A stretch of DNA of 64,000 nt from Hirundichthys speculiger (lineage: Eukaryota > Chordata > Actinopteri > Beloniformes > Exocoetidae): positions 1,352,001 through 1,416,000 of the forward strand of contig JAGFBZ010002829.1 in NCBI GenBank assembly GCA_018398805.1, given 5' to 3'. Each line of letters begins with the position of its first letter. The first letter of the stretch is position 1. Under the pieces are notes generated by a model. The model ran no database searches, was not told the origin of the DNA, and saw only the letters and a program-made list of their open reading frames with translations. Positions 20,600-32,384 of this stretch are shown piece by piece. The translations under genes were made by a program, and so were the position numbers.

Positions 20600-20757
20600 A
20601 CTCCTTGTTTGAAAAACAGAGGGGGGGTAAGGTAAGCAGCAAAGGGTTGCACAAGCTAGGAGTTGAACCTGCGACCGCTGTGGGAGGAGCCTGCTGTAGC
20701 CTCTGAATATGGACTGCCTGCCTACCCAAACCACTGTGCTACCAGGGCTGCTGCTGT
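20600..20757 (-). mobile_element. tRNA-derived SINE
   Basis: On the minus strand the head reads TAGCACAGTGG (polymerase III box A consensus TRGCNNAGYGG) at 20741-20731 and GGTTCAACTCC (box B) at 20669-20659. The A and B boxes are somewhat far apart, and the body runs left. The C25 tract directly abuts the 5' side of the head. Confidence 0.65.
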
Positions 20758-20782
20758 CCCCCCCCCCCCCCCCCCCCCCCCC
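20758..20782. repeat. C25 homopolymer
   Basis: Twenty-five consecutive C residues next to the SINE head. Confidence 0.97.
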
Positions 20783-21339
20783 CTTCTCTACACTGCTTCA
20801 GCTCATTGAGTTTTGAGATATTTATTTACTCACAGCAGGATACTTTAGCATTCAGAGGAGATCCATGTTTGACCAGATCTTATGGCGGCAATACAAGGCC
20901 AAATCATCGCTCTACTTTCAACCTGCTTAACAGCTGGTGTGAGGTGTTTGTGCTGAAGTACTCACCAAATGTGGGCCTTTGCATTGAGGCCAAACATCTT
21001 CACTTTGGTCCAATTAATAAGTTTTGTGTTTTGTTCAGAAGGAATCTCGCAAAAAACAAAGTCTTGCTGTTGTGTTCTGTGTTCCCCTTACCCTTTCACA
21101 CAAACAACACTTATTCCATCTATAATTCTTATTCCATCTATCTCAGGTGAACTTGATGGGGTATCCACTCTTAGGAAGATTGACATCTGTCTTTAATATT
21201 TCTTTATGAATAACCTTTCACACTGTCAAATTTTTTTGAAATTGACTTAACCTTTCCCAGATTGATGGGTTGCAACACCTGCTTCTCTCAGTTCATTGCT
21301 GATGTTTTTCTTCCTTGGCATGCCGTTGTCACACATTTG

Positions 21340-21610
21340 AATGCTCCGGACAATCACACTGGACAAGCTAGTGCGAGGACCCAGCAGAGAGTGAGTGTAC
21401 GTCCTTCGTCCTGAGAGACCTTAGGAAGAACAACAGCTCACAAAAACTGCTTGTGTCCTTCTACCACATCTGGGCATTTGAGCTTCCACCTCGGTGCTTG
21501 GTTTGTCAGCTGCAGCATGTCAGAGGGGCATAGAGATGGTCCAGAAAGTCATTGGGTGCTTTGTCCCCAATTTGGAGGAGCTATGTAGTTCCCAATAGAG
21601 ATCCTCACTC
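21340..21610 (+). pseudogene. LINE reverse transcriptase C-terminal relic
   Basis: Positions 21420-21470 read LRKNNSSQKLLVSFYH, a strongly conserved segment downstream of the catalytic domain in Rex1/L2-type fish LINEs. A CQLQHVRGA-like and then a SHWVLCPQFGGA-like decayed continuation follows in shifted frames, where the family has a KALQRV..IIG..LP segment. Both flanks are lost. Confidence 0.65.
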
Positions 21611-23130
21611 TTGCTGAAAATCGATTAATTACAGCCATTTGACTGGTTTCAAAGCCTGGTGAAGACCAGGTGGTTTTTATTATGTCTATGCTGAGAAGTT
21701 GAAAAGGGTTCTTCTTTTTTTTTTTTTTGAGAAAACAAAGTTTAAATGACAGCTATACAAATAAAGCAAAAAGTACTTTATCTCAAAAGAAAGAACTAAA
21801 TCAAGTTACAGTAAAACATCTAGGTTGCAAAGGTAACTTCTTCTTCCACAGCAGTTCCAGGTTGGATCTGTATTGACCTGATTGGATCAGACATTTCAAC
21901 AACTACATTGTTGGTGGTGGGAAGGACAGTGAGGGGCCATGTCTTTAGTACACAACAATAAAATGCAGTCTAACCCGCACACTTTTACTTTCTAATGTAC
22001 TTTAATGATTGATAAAACCACACAGCTGGACGCAAGAATGTTTAAGGTAAAATGTGATGAGCTTTATTCTTTAAACATCTACAATAACAAAGAAACAAAT
22101 CTGAGCTGCATTCATAAAGAAGATGTTTAAAAAAAAAAATCCAATTAAAATCATGCAGGTGCAGCCAGAAAAGATAGTGCCAATTCTGGTTGTAAAGTTT
22201 TATTTCTGGATGGCAGTTACCTCAGATCATCAGCTAAGTCATAAATTGTTCTATAGTCAAACATTCCACCACGGCTGCTGTTTGCAGAAATTAATTGTGT
22301 TAAACTGGGAAGTAAACAAGTAAGTCAGCAGACACAAACATGCACTGGGTGTGTGATCACAGGGGTCTTGGAGCTTTGGGGTCAGTGTGTCGAAGATTAA
22401 GAGCTTGTTTTTGGTTGACTGAGTTTGCAGCACAAACGCAGATAGTTTACAACTTTTTTAGAACATGGATGGCAAAAATATTATGTTTGTGTCTTTGCTT
22501 GTTTTTGCTTTTGCTTACTGTGGTTGGCTGAACTGTTGTGCAGTGGTTAAGAGACTTTCAAAGTTACTTGGGTTTGAAGCACACAGAAACATATATGTCA
22601 CTGTAATTACATTTATTGAACGACCTTCAGCGATAATCCAGGGCTTCAAGAAATTCCAATATTTGAGATCACCCTTGTAGCAGACATAATTATTGATTTC
22701 TACTGCAAAAAGCATAAAAATGAGTCATCCAAAATAAAAAAGACAATATTCTTACCTTGACATTGATAATGACTGATTATAGTTCGGCGCACAGTGGAGT
22801 TGGATCAATGGGATGAAGGGCTTTATAGCAAATCAGTCAATGTGTATCAATTTCCTTAATTTCAGTTATATTCACTAACTGATTTTGAAAGAGCAGTTCA
22901 AAAGGTATTGGAAATCTGGAAATATATTTATTTACCTTTGGTAAATAATTTTAATTTGGCTTATAGTTAAAATTTATTCACACCTTTTACTTTTAATTTA
23001 TTTAACTCGAATTTTACTTCTATTTTTTTCTTGCTTATTTACTTATTTATTTATTTTAAGTTATTACTTTAATTGTGTAGTCATTCATTTATGTATTACC
23101 TGTTCTTATTGATTTTAAGTCTGTTTGAAA
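21611..23130. other. no gene recognised
   Basis: AT-rich sequence, increasingly so toward 22920-23080. No gene or mobile element ends were found. Confidence 0.4.
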
Positions 23131-23139
23131 TTTTATTTT

Positions 23140-23690
23140 CTTTAACTCCAGTGTTCTCCTCATGGGGATCCTCCATGTCGGGAGCTACACCTGCCTGGTT
23201 TAAAGGGTCGTTGCCATGGGGACTGTCTGTGTTCTGGGTGGGCGGGGCCCTAGCCTGTGGCTGATGTCTGCAGTGTGGGTCCTGGTCAGCCTGGGTCCGG
23301 ACGGTTCCTGTGGCTGCGACCTCTGTGTTTATGTTTGTGGGTGGGGGTGCTCTCGACGTGGACTGATCCCCAAGATGTCGTTTTCCTCACCTGGTTCATT
23401 GGTGCTAAGATGGATGTCTTAGAGTCTATTTAGAGTGGGGTCAAAGGGGGGGGGGGGGGCATGTCTACTGAGTGTGTGTGTGTGTGAGAGAGAGACAGAG
23501 AGAGACAGAGAGGATGACTGGGTGATTTTTACTACTGTAACCCTGGGTGTGTGATGGCTTTTAAGTTGTTTTTGTTCCTTCTTCTTCTTGTTTAATTATT
23601 GTTTTTAATATGTAAAGCACTTTGTGTAACTTGTGTATGAAAAGGGCTTTATGAATAAATTTGAATTGATTTGATTTGGTGTTTCCAGAA
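23140..23690 (+). mobile_element. non-LTR retrotransposon 3' end
   Basis: A GC-richer block ends in TGTAAAGCACTTTGTGTAAC and ATGAATAAATTTGAATTG, the L2/Rex-type 3' terminus with an ATTGA-type tail. It includes a G14 run at about 23446-23459 and a GT/GA microsatellite at 23474-23512. No reverse transcriptase remains. Confidence 0.55.
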
Positions 23691-24640
23691 AGATCGACCT
23701 GCCAAATTTGTTTTTGGCTAATTAACTTAAGGTGGTTTAAATGTAACTTGTCATAATTGTAACTCTGTCACTGAATGGATTCATTATTAAAAAAAAAAGA
23801 TGCAAATCAAATGGGATAGCTTTTGCAGCGCTAGATCTCAATCTTATTGGGATTTTGAACATCTTAGACAGCGACTCATCATCCTTGGTGCTCCATCCTT
23901 CCAGAAACAGATTCACAGAAACGTCGTCATCATAACATGGTCTGTGCTGCAACAAAGACCTTCTGGAATCAAGAAAATGTAGTGACAAACATGGCGCTAG
24001 TCATATGACAGAATAAGCCCTGTCATGTTGTCAGTTTTGTTTAATCTAAGTCAACAGAGGAGACCTGAGTACCGCAGAACATGATGTATAAGGGGGCAGC
24101 ACTCACACTCATTGAGAGCCTTTCTGTTCTTCTCCACCCCTGCAGCTGTCAGTGCTGATCTGTTCCTTGTTGAAATTACAGGAAAATAGCCTGGAATTTC
24201 CTGTAAATTTCAGTAACGTGTTTTTGTCCTACCTCTCTTGCCGTCCATCTTCTTTGCACAGAGAGACCTCTGGGCCACTTTCCCCCCATCACATCAGCCA
24301 TGAAGTAATAGAGGTATAACTTCTTTCCTTTGGATCTATGTGATTTACATTCAACAGCATCACAGTAGTACGCCATGGTTGTTAAAAGATGGAAAATTAC
24401 GTAAAACGAACAACATGTTTTGCTGGTTTTGGCTTGTTGCTTTCTTTGTCGAAAGTGATCGTGTCTGCAGAAAGCCCCAGTTGTAGCGTGCTACTGCTAG
24501 ATAAAAATTGCAGCATTTCGCGGTACTCTGGTAGCCTTTCCTGTGTCCTGCAGCGTCTCAAAAATGTAAAAAAAAAAAAAAAAAAACATTGAAAACAACG
24601 GAGAAAAAATGTGGTAGGAAAAAAAATAAAATGTTTAAAA
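23691..24640. other. no gene recognised
   Basis: No firm feature. A 66-codon minus-strand frame at 24176-24376 starts with a Cys-x4-Cys pattern but does not make a convincing zinc finger. A poly-A run lies near 24568-24585. Confidence 0.35.
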
Positions 24641-24649
24641 TTTACTATA

Positions 24650-25245
24650 AATTCTTGTGGTCTGGTCTAATGTTTATTTATCCTGCGACGCTGGACGCTC
24701 CAGTTTGTGCCCGGTTTGTGGTGATTTGCGGTCGGATGTCTACATACTGTCTGCACGGGGCGGATCGGTCCTCTTGCGGCTGATGGAGACCTGCCGCCGC
24801 TGACATGGACAGTGTCGCTGGAGGCCGGTTCGGGAAACCTAAGTAGTCCTGAACAGCTACCCGCGGCCGTCTGGTGACCTGGTGGGGCCCAGCACCGCCG
24901 GGGGAGATGACAACGGCATGGTCCGGTCAGCGTGATGAACCGGGCTCTGGGACGGTCAGCTCCGGTGCTCGCCGGACTGAAGGAGCTCAGTCTTCCCAGA
25001 GGAGACGGTTTGGTTCATCGGTGCTTCCTCCTCTGACCTGGAGATATCTCACTTGTCATCATTATGGAGATATACTGGTTTTAACGGCTGTTAACTGTTT
25101 TGAAGGGCTGTTAACTGGAGTTAGCACTCGGACCACGGGACCGGGCATGAAAAGGAGCGCTGGACCCCGGTAGCGCCTCTAGTACACCAGACTGGTGTAC
25201 TGAAACCTGAATTTCCCCCTTGGGGGATTAATAAAGTATATTTGA
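24650..25245 (+). mobile_element. GC-rich repeat with LINE-like 3' tail
   Basis: About 550 bases of CpG-rich sequence in an AT-rich setting end in AATTTCCCCCTTGGGGGATT and AATAAAGTATATTTGAA, the signature of retroposon 3' ends in fish. The body has no recognised protein. Most likely a 5'-truncated LINE or long SINE. Confidence 0.5.
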
Positions 25246-25278
25246 ATATATATATGTATGTATATATATATACACACA
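25246..25278. repeat. (TA)n/(CA)n tract
   Basis: Alternating TATATG, TATA and CACA directly after the retroposon tail. Confidence 0.85.
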
Positions 25279-25329
25279 CAGCTGTCTCAGACTCCCAGCA
25301 CCCCCTGCTGAGAACTTGTTTCTGCAGCT

Positions 25330-25487
25330 ATGGGAACGGCTAAGATGCCTTAGTACCCCGAGGAAACCCATGCAAGCACGGGGAGAACATGCAAACTCCA
25401 CACAGAAAGACCCCTGCTGAGGTTCAAACCAGGAACCTTCTTGCTGTAAGGCAACAGTGCTAACCACTAAGCTACAGTGCTGCCCAC
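25330..25487 (-). mobile_element. tRNA-derived SINE
   Basis: Minus strand: box A TAGCTTAGTGG at about 25475-25465 and box B GGTTTGAACC at 25430-25421, in the order and spacing of a tRNA-like polymerase III promoter. The body continues left with a TGTGTGGAGTTTGCATG block shared with the relic at 1100-1140. Confidence 0.75.
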
Positions 25488-26285
25488 TTCTTATGCAAGT
25501 GGATAATATTTAGAAATAATATTTCTAATATTTCTATATTTCCTCACCATGGGGATTCATGCATTAGGGTTAAGGTTGACTTTCTCTGAAGGAACTTGTA
25601 AGCCTGGACAACAACAAACAGCCTTCCAAAGAAAGTTTATGCTCATTTCAGCAAGCTAAGAAAAAGGCCTTTATTTTGTTGGACCACATCCTGAGATTTA
25701 AGCCAATTTGAACTATTTTCAGTATAATACAAAGACATTCTCAGTTTGAATTGATCCATATGTCCAGTCTAGGACATGCACACTGTTAATGTTTTATAAC
25801 TGTCCCACCTTGCGTTGCATGGATTTAGAAAGGATTGTTTTGCCTCGTTGTCAACATTTGTCCTTGTATCTCGCTGTTATCTTCAGTTTGAGAAGCCATG
25901 CTGGCTGTCCAACTCATGATCAGTTAGCGAAATGGCAGCATTGATTGAATACAGATCCAAGAAGTGAGGAATGTTCCTCTTGCAGACAGAATAGAATGTG
26001 GATTTATCTGAGGCATGTTTACTCTGTCTGCAACATGTTGTTGTTGCTGGTGACAACAGCATATTTCCTCATTGTTGTCCATACGGCCACGTTGTCCAGA
26101 TGACTCAGCTGACTGCTTTGTTGCTCTTGATCTCAAGTCAAAAGTATGTTTGAGTCATTCATCCTTTTACAAACACTCACATTAGCAAACTATCCGGTAA
26201 GAGTACAATTGTATTACTTTTAAACAACTTTTAAAATATTTTCTTAATAAAATAGAAAATTTATGTCCATCCATTATCTATACTC
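25488..26285. other. no gene recognised
   Basis: No supportable gene or element. Confidence 0.4.
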
Positions 26286-26665
26286 ACCTAGGATTTATAT
26301 ATGGGCCCATATAGGTTAAATGTTGGGGCCTCTTGTAGGTTTGTCCATAGGTACCATGGTGGCCATGCCTGTTGTTGCCCATATGGACATTGAATGAGAC
26401 CTACCTTGTTTTTAAGTGGGGGCCAAATGGTTAACTGGGTCAGCTGGAGCCTATGTGACTAAAACTAGATGGGACCCATGTAATTCCCTCTCCTCTTAGC
26501 CCATTCCCATTTAGTCCACTGGTAAACTTTTATGGTTTCCCTATATTTGCCCGACATAAGTGTTTAATTTGGTGCCAGTGATAATGAAACAATGTGGGAC
26601 TCATGCCACTTTCCTATTTTAGGCCAAAGCCTACTCTCTACCTAAATAAGCAACTTAAGCCCAAT
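26286..26665. repeat. degenerate GGGCCCAT / GGGACCCATG motif region
   Basis: Variants of TGGGxCCA and GCCCATATGG recur irregularly, e.g. at 26302, 26377, 26469 and 26598, suggesting an old, strongly diverged minisatellite. No strict period is measurable by eye. Confidence 0.35.
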
Positions 26666-29330
26666 GCTGGGGTACACACTTCATCCTATTCTGCTGGAGC
26701 CCAACCCAGCTGTCTCTGAGTGAAAAGAGGAAGGATATGATGTTTAAAATACAGACCTCTATGTAAGATCCAATAGACATCATGTTTTTAAATCTTAACA
26801 CGTTTCACCGCAGTTATTGGGATATTTGTGATTTTTTTGTTTGTGGACTCAGAAATACAGAGTTCATATCCGGTGTGACATTCATTCATATTTTTCCTGT
26901 TAAGGCGCTACATTCATAGCCTGTATATAATAAAAATGGACATAACCTCCATGCTGTCACACACAGGTGTGTGCGTTGTCGTTGCAACACTTGAGTTCAG
27001 CTTTTGGCCATCAACATGTTAGATTCTGTTGGAGCAGAAACAACACTGTTTACACTGTAATATCTACAGCAAGTGGAATTTTGTCTTTAAAAGTCAAACA
27101 AACAGCATGCCAACACTATCAGAAGGAATTACTCTCTCTCATCACAACATAATGATTTGTGGGAAAACTTTGACTGAAAGAAGTTGATGTTTTTTTTAAG
27201 AGTCTACTGGGGCCAGAAGTGTTTGGGAGCCATCACTTCAAGGCTATTAGTTGTTTTTGCACTTTAAGGGACCGCGACATCAGCTTCATATCTCACCAGA
27301 GGACTACATCCATGTTTATAAAGAAACAGTTTGCTCAAATATGTAGAATAAAGAAAAGGGAGAAGCAAAACTGAAGGAGAGTAATAACAGAACATTTTTG
27401 TATACTGTACACTGGCACTTATTCTATGAAATTTCTTTTTTTTATATTGAGTGGATCTTATCGACATGTGATGTAGGGTCATTTAAAAGTGAACTGTAGC
27501 TCCATCTGCTCTGTATTGACTGATGGAAATCTCCACTGCTTTCGCCTTTGTCCCCCATTCTCTTCCATCTACCGAAGCATAAATTATTTTTGTGTCTTCT
27601 TTCCTCTCCAGCTGCAGCCTCCTACAGTCTGCATGGCAACCAAGCTGATGCTCACGTATATTCACAGACTGCAGCTCTCCTGCAGCCCTTACATGTCATC
27701 CTGGTTGCTCCACAGCTGGCAGTCTCTCAACATTTTGTTGCACATTGCATGATTTTTAACACAAGCATTGAAACAGTCATCAACATAATTCTCCAATAGG
27801 TCCGCGATAACCTATGCATCAAAATATTGTTCACATTAGTCTATGCTGGAACAGCCAGCTCTGGTCAGGTTTTTGGAAATTCAAATGTCTTAATGTTTTG
27901 TCCAGTAGTTGCTGCCAGACAAGTGATTTAGTCTGGATTGAAACCAGCAACCTGGAAGATGCTGCAGCTGGCAGGTCTCACAATACAATATAATTTCAGT
28001 TCTAAATATAAAGTTTTTTTTTACTATTATTACAAGTCTGCTTTGTTTCACCTCCACTGATCTGTACTTTATTAAACAAGATTGAATAATCCATTATGGC
28101 ATGCATTTAAATTATTGTTTTAATCTTGTAATCTGATGAAATTCCAACCTCTCCAGAAGATTACAGGGGTGCCATGTCCTCGAGGTTGCAAGCAAGCAAA
28201 TATTTGTTACAACTTTCTAAATTGATGCCCGATGGAACAGAGCTTTGTAAGATATTTTTTATAACGTTATCTCACAGGACAATTCGTACATGATGGTGGG
28301 ACCATTGATGGGATGGTTTCAGAAACGAAAAAGGTTTCATTTGAGATGACTCCTCCTCCCTTCTGCTGATGGTCAGTTTGTTTGTTTAAGGGTTTAATAT
28401 TTAGCTAACCCACATGCATTTTCTTTTACAACCTGTTGACCACCGTCGCTTTCAGATCTGTAAACACACAGGCAGGTTTAACTTACTTCAATATTAGGGA
28501 ACATTTCCTCGCTGTCGTTGAGCATAAGGAGAGAGCTGCTACTCTCACCATCTATTTTCAAATGCACATACGAGCTGTTAAATAGGCCTCCACGCCTGGA
28601 TTCCTCTTTATAAACTTTCGTCTTTGAGAAATTGGATGAACAACTAAGAGAATATGGGACCTCGTACAGCAGGTGAGAACTGTCTGGTTTACAGTGTAAA
28701 TTCTGGATATAGAGGGAATAATTCAGAAATGATCAACACTCATCAACACCAGTGATGGATAGGTAGGGTATGAAGATAAAAATCCTCTTCTGAGTCATTT
28801 TGTCTTTAGATGTTGATTATTTTATTTTAGATACAGACTTTTCCTTTTTTGTGACTTCATTTTTCAAAAATCATTTTAATTAATGTTGCAACACTCTTCT
28901 GTTACTCTGCATCTGTGGACGGAAATGGGTGCAGCACAAATCAAGCTTTCTAATTACTCTCTGGGTTCAGCATTTAAAGAGAAAATAAGAGTAAAAAGCA
29001 TGTTATTTCTTTGTGTCAGGCTGAACTGCTTTCCCCAAAAAAGTAGCTTGTAACTTTAATTTGAAGTTTTAAACTCATGATGTTCACTGACTCCTACAGT
29101 GTAGAACCATGAGATTGGTTGCATTGTTTCTTCAAAGATTACAATAGAATAATCAGACAAAAGGTGACTATGTCGTGAAGAATTTTGCTACAAGAAGCTA
29201 TAAGTACGATGAGTTTGATGAGTGAATGAAGAGTAGAACAGCTCAAACAAACAGCTAAATATCACCTATTTAATGCCATTCTTTTATGGAGTGAAAAGCA
29301 AGACTTCCATCTATCCATTAACTTCCATTT
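26666..29330. other. no gene recognised
   Basis: AT-rich sequence upstream of the deptor exons. I looked for the DEP-domain exons here and did not find them. Confidence 0.4.
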
Positions 29331-29470
29331 ATCCAAATTCGGGTCACAGGGTCACCAGCCTAAGCAAAGAGGCCCAGACCTCCTTCTCCCCAGTCACCTC
29401 CTCTAGCTCTTCCAAGGTGTTCCCAGGCCAGCCAAGAGATATGGGGCCAGATCTTCCGCCAGATCTCCTA
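29331..29470. repeat. dispersed repeat shared with 40690-40862
   Basis: A GGGTCACAGGG block, CCTCCTCTAGC and TTCCCAGGCCA appear in the same order at 40715-40780. A CCATCTATCCATTAAC stretch precedes it here, and a CCAT microsatellite precedes the other copy. Confidence 0.55.
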
Positions 29471-30420
29471 AAGCTGCTAGTAAGGGATAGCAGGTAGCAG
29501 AAGGGGCGTTCCCCTGCAAAGAACGCAATCTTCCACCTTGCTAAACCCGCTATCCCACCTCCTCCATTATGCATGGGAGTGGTTAGGACGTTCCACCTGT
29601 TAAACCAATCAGTGCGTCAGTAGCCATTGCCTTTAAGAGCAGGTTGCGCTACCCGCAACCCGCTATGGAGCGTCTTTTCATCCAGATCAAAGCAGGTCTC
29701 GTGTGCAGCTCGTCTGGGACTCTGCTGTGGAGCTTCCTCCTCTTCCTTCCTCCTCCTCCTCTGCACTGATATATATACATATCAATATTTTTACACAGAC
29801 AATTTCTATCGGCAGCCTGAAAGTCCCAGAAAACACACTCTGGTCGCCTATTATTTAACTGGGGAGCAAGTCGTTTAAGTCAATCTCTGCCATTTTCTCA
29901 GGGGTTCAACTGAGACCAAATCACACTGCTTTTACAAAAGTTAAATTGAGACGTTTGTGCACGTCCACGTGTGACCAGGACAGGACCAGGATGCCATTTG
30001 GACTCGCTCTTGTACACGCCGACATGCAGGTTGCGGCTGGTCACATTGCAAAATACCGAGTTTGCGGAAAGGGCAGAAGACATGCCTTGTCAGACCTTCT
30101 TGAAAAGCCTCTAGAGGGAGGCATTTGTAATTTGTAGGGAAAATTGGATACAATTAAACAGACATAAGTGTTAACTAATTGCCGCTTCTCAAAGAGGGGT
30201 GGGACAAAACTGGACCAGTTTTAAACTGGGTTTCTGAGAGTTTAAAGATCTCTGCCCCATTAAGATATACCAGTTATACTGGAAACAATGAGGAATAATG
30301 GATGCAAATGTAGATGCAGTGTTTAGACAACATGTTTTTTTTTTAATCATTGTTATGAGTGGAAACTTTATAGAAACCTAATTTCCAGTAAATCAAAGAA
30401 TCCCAAATGAGACGTCCTGT
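29471..30420. other. unassigned, possibly repeat-derived
   Basis: A GC-richer segment (29480-29760) and two overlapping frames at 29941-30153 lie here without recognised homology. Directly left of the first deptor exon. Confidence 0.3.
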
Positions 30421-30442
30421 TAATTCTCTCTGCCTAAACCAG

Positions 30443-30601
30443 TCAGTGGTTCCAAGGATGAGAAAGAAGTCACGGGTGGGAGTTGTGGCGCACCAGCAAG
30501 GCCCCGGCTGAGAAGCAGCAGTGATGGAAACATTTACACCAGGAGGGTGGTTGGTACCCACATCACACCTTCCCCCCTGGTGCTCTCCAACCCCAAATCA
30601 G
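30443..30601 (+). CDS. deptor: deptor linker exon (fourth from last)
   Basis: Encodes the end of the serine-rich linker. The reading SGSKDEKEV at the left resembles the vertebrate SPSKE-type segment, and SPLVLSNPKS at the right aligns with the PPVLCNPKS-type end. The donor GTAAAG at 30602 leaves phase 1, which fits the next exon. The acceptor is inferred: AG at 30441-30442 after a TTCTCTCTGCC tract. The middle of the exon is divergent, and the same frame is closed by TAA at 30421, so the start cannot lie further left than that. Confidence 0.7.
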
Positions 30602-31624
30602 GTAAAGATAGGAGATGGGAGATAGTTTAAGAGATCTTGTCTTCTGATACTTTCTGTGCAGCTACTGTCTTTTATTGGTTTGAATCTATTGCACATACAA
30701 GGAAAGGAAAATGAAATCTGACAATGATGTTCTAATTAACATGTTGGAACTTGTTGCAGTCTGTGACTATTTTTAATGTAAAACTGTAAAAACTCGAAGC
30801 ATCTTATTTTATTTAGTTACCCTTCACACAAATTACATGAAGCACATGCAGGTTTTTGTTGGTAAAAAAATAAAAAATTCTGAATGTACCTGAATGAATT
30901 TAAAAAATGGTTTAAATAATTTATGAAATATATATATATATTTTTAATCTTGACTATATTTCTCCTTTTTTTTTTTTAATGTTCAGTCCTGAAGAGACCA
31001 GTGAGCACAGAGGAGCTGCAAACACCAGGAGGCCCCTACATCAAAAAAACATTTACAGTATGTCAGATGTTTCACATTTTCCTTGAAGCTTAAAGAAAGG
31101 ATTTTAAAGCATACTTCATGATACAACAACCAGTAGCTGCACATGAATTCACGAAAAATTTAAATGAATTGTTCATCACTCATATTCCACTGCCTCACCC
31201 AGAGCATTTCTACAGGTTCACACATTTGAAGGTGAATTAATGCTCTTTGATATTTGTGCACACAAAATAAACGGGGGATGTTGTTATCTACAGATCGAAG
31301 GTGATGCAGTGGGCTGGGGGTTTGTAGTCAGAGGAAACCAGCCATGCCATATCCAGGCTGTGGAGCCCTGTGGTCCTGCTGCTGCTGCAGGAATGAAGGT
31401 AAGCATGGTGGGAGCTGCACACAGAAAGATAGTGTTTTGTGGCTAGCCACCATCAGTCTCTTAGTTTCTCAGTCTTTCCACTAACTCATCTACAGGTTCG
31501 CCAGTTTGTGGTTTCAGTCAACGGCCTCAATGTTCTTGATATGGACTACCGGACTGTCAGCCACCTGATCTTAACAGGACCCAGAACTGTAGTGATGGAG
31601 GTGATGGAGGAGACGGACCACTGA
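30443..31624 (+). CDS. deptor: DEPTOR, 3' part of the gene (last four exons)
   Basis: DEPTOR (DEP domain-containing mTOR-interacting protein) binds mTOR through its PDZ domain and restrains mTORC1 and mTORC2 in the cytoplasm. Coding segments are 30443-30601, 30987-31057, 31294-31398 and 31496-31624, all with GT..AG introns and matching phases. The joined peptide runs through SNPKSVLKRPVSTEEL and KKTFTIEGDAVGWGFVVRG to a stop at 31622-31624, collinear with the C-terminus of vertebrate DEPTOR. The PDZ domain is complete, including the HIQAVEPCGPAAAAG core. The two N-terminal DEP domains and most of the linker are missing from the window and must lie to the left or be absent. Identity is firm for the last three exons, less so for the first. 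Confidence 0.9.
30987..31057 (+). CDS. deptor: deptor exon joining linker to PDZ domain
   Basis: 71 bases. A T12 tract and TTCAG precede the exon; the donor GTATGT is at 31058. After completing the split Val codon it encodes LKRPVSTEELQTPGGPYIKK and TFT, ending in phase 0. Strong match to the vertebrate LKRPV..EEL..PG.PY..KTFT segment. Confidence 0.93.
31294..31398 (+). CDS. deptor: deptor PDZ exon 1
   Basis: 105 bases, 35 codons, phase 0 on both sides. Acceptor CTACAG, donor GTAAGC. It starts IEGDAVGWGFVVRGNQPCHI; the GWGF stretch corresponds to the carboxylate-binding GLGF-type loop of PDZ domains. Ends PAAAAGMK. Confidence 0.97.
31496..31624 (+). CDS. deptor: deptor last coding exon (PDZ exon 2)
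   Basis: 42 codons plus TGA. Acceptor CATCTACAG at 31495. Starts VRQFVVSVNGLNVL and ends TVVMEVMEETDH, collinear with the vertebrate C-terminus; the last residues differ. Phase 0 junction. Confidence 0.97.
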   Translation, partial: VRQFVVSVNGLNVLDMDYRTVSHLILTGPRTVVMEVMEETDH

Positions 31625-32384
31625 GGAAAATAAAAACCACAGATGACTAGAGAATGTCATCTGTTATTGCCACTAAAGGATCCTGCTTCTTAAGAAACAG
31701 TGACAAATACGAGATACAAAAGCAGGAGATGATAGTTGTAAGGAATCTGATGGAAAGGCTTCTGTTTTTAAATTGCTATTCAACTCATGGAAGACTGTTG
31801 GTTTTAGCTGACGAAGACATATTTTAGACAGAATGATAAGCCTTTAAAGTCTAAACAGAGTTGCCCCAGAGAACAGACTCACATCTGGCAGTCTTTAGAA
31901 CCAGAGGGGACTACCAGAAATGGACTTAATCCAAAGTTGTAATCATCTAAAAGTTTTTATCTCATTAGTAGCTATTTGGATGAGAGGTGATTCACTTTAA
32001 TTACGTTAATCAGCTTTAGGCTGGCTTCTCAACATATCTGAAGGTTGAATATGTTTTAAAAGAAACTGAAAAAAAATGTTGCTAGCTTGCTGCCATTACA
32101 ATCTTTGGGCCAATAGGAAGGTAAACATTTGAGAAGAAAACAAGAAAGATCGCCGTTTGAGGCTGCAGAGTCACAGGAAAAACCATCATGATCTCATAGC
32201 AATGTGTACAGAACATCACTTCTGTCACATTACAGGCACCATTTTTCGATATTATCAGCTTTTTAAGGCATTAAAATGACACACAAGGATAAAGGTACAG
32301 GGAGGGGTCTCGTTCCTTCTCAGTACAGTGTGAAATGTCTTGCAAAAACAGGGAAAGGATGTAATAGTTTCCTTTGGTCAAATA

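Noticed and set aside
24176..24376. Possible THAP-type zinc finger on the minus strand
   Set aside because: Only the first Cys pair fits; the later Cys-x2-His pair and the conserved Trp/Pro positions do not follow.
29941..30153. Overlapping frames on both strands just before deptor
   Set aside because: Neither matches DEPTOR or another family; composition does not favour one frame.
1..30442. Upstream deptor exons (DEP domains)
   Set aside because: I searched the readings for DEP-domain signature segments and the arginine cluster at the end of the second DEP domain and found none; by-eye search is not exhaustive.
31629..31634. AATAAA five bases after the deptor stop
   Set aside because: Too close to the stop for a normal 3' UTR; later signals at 33285 and 34387 are better placed.
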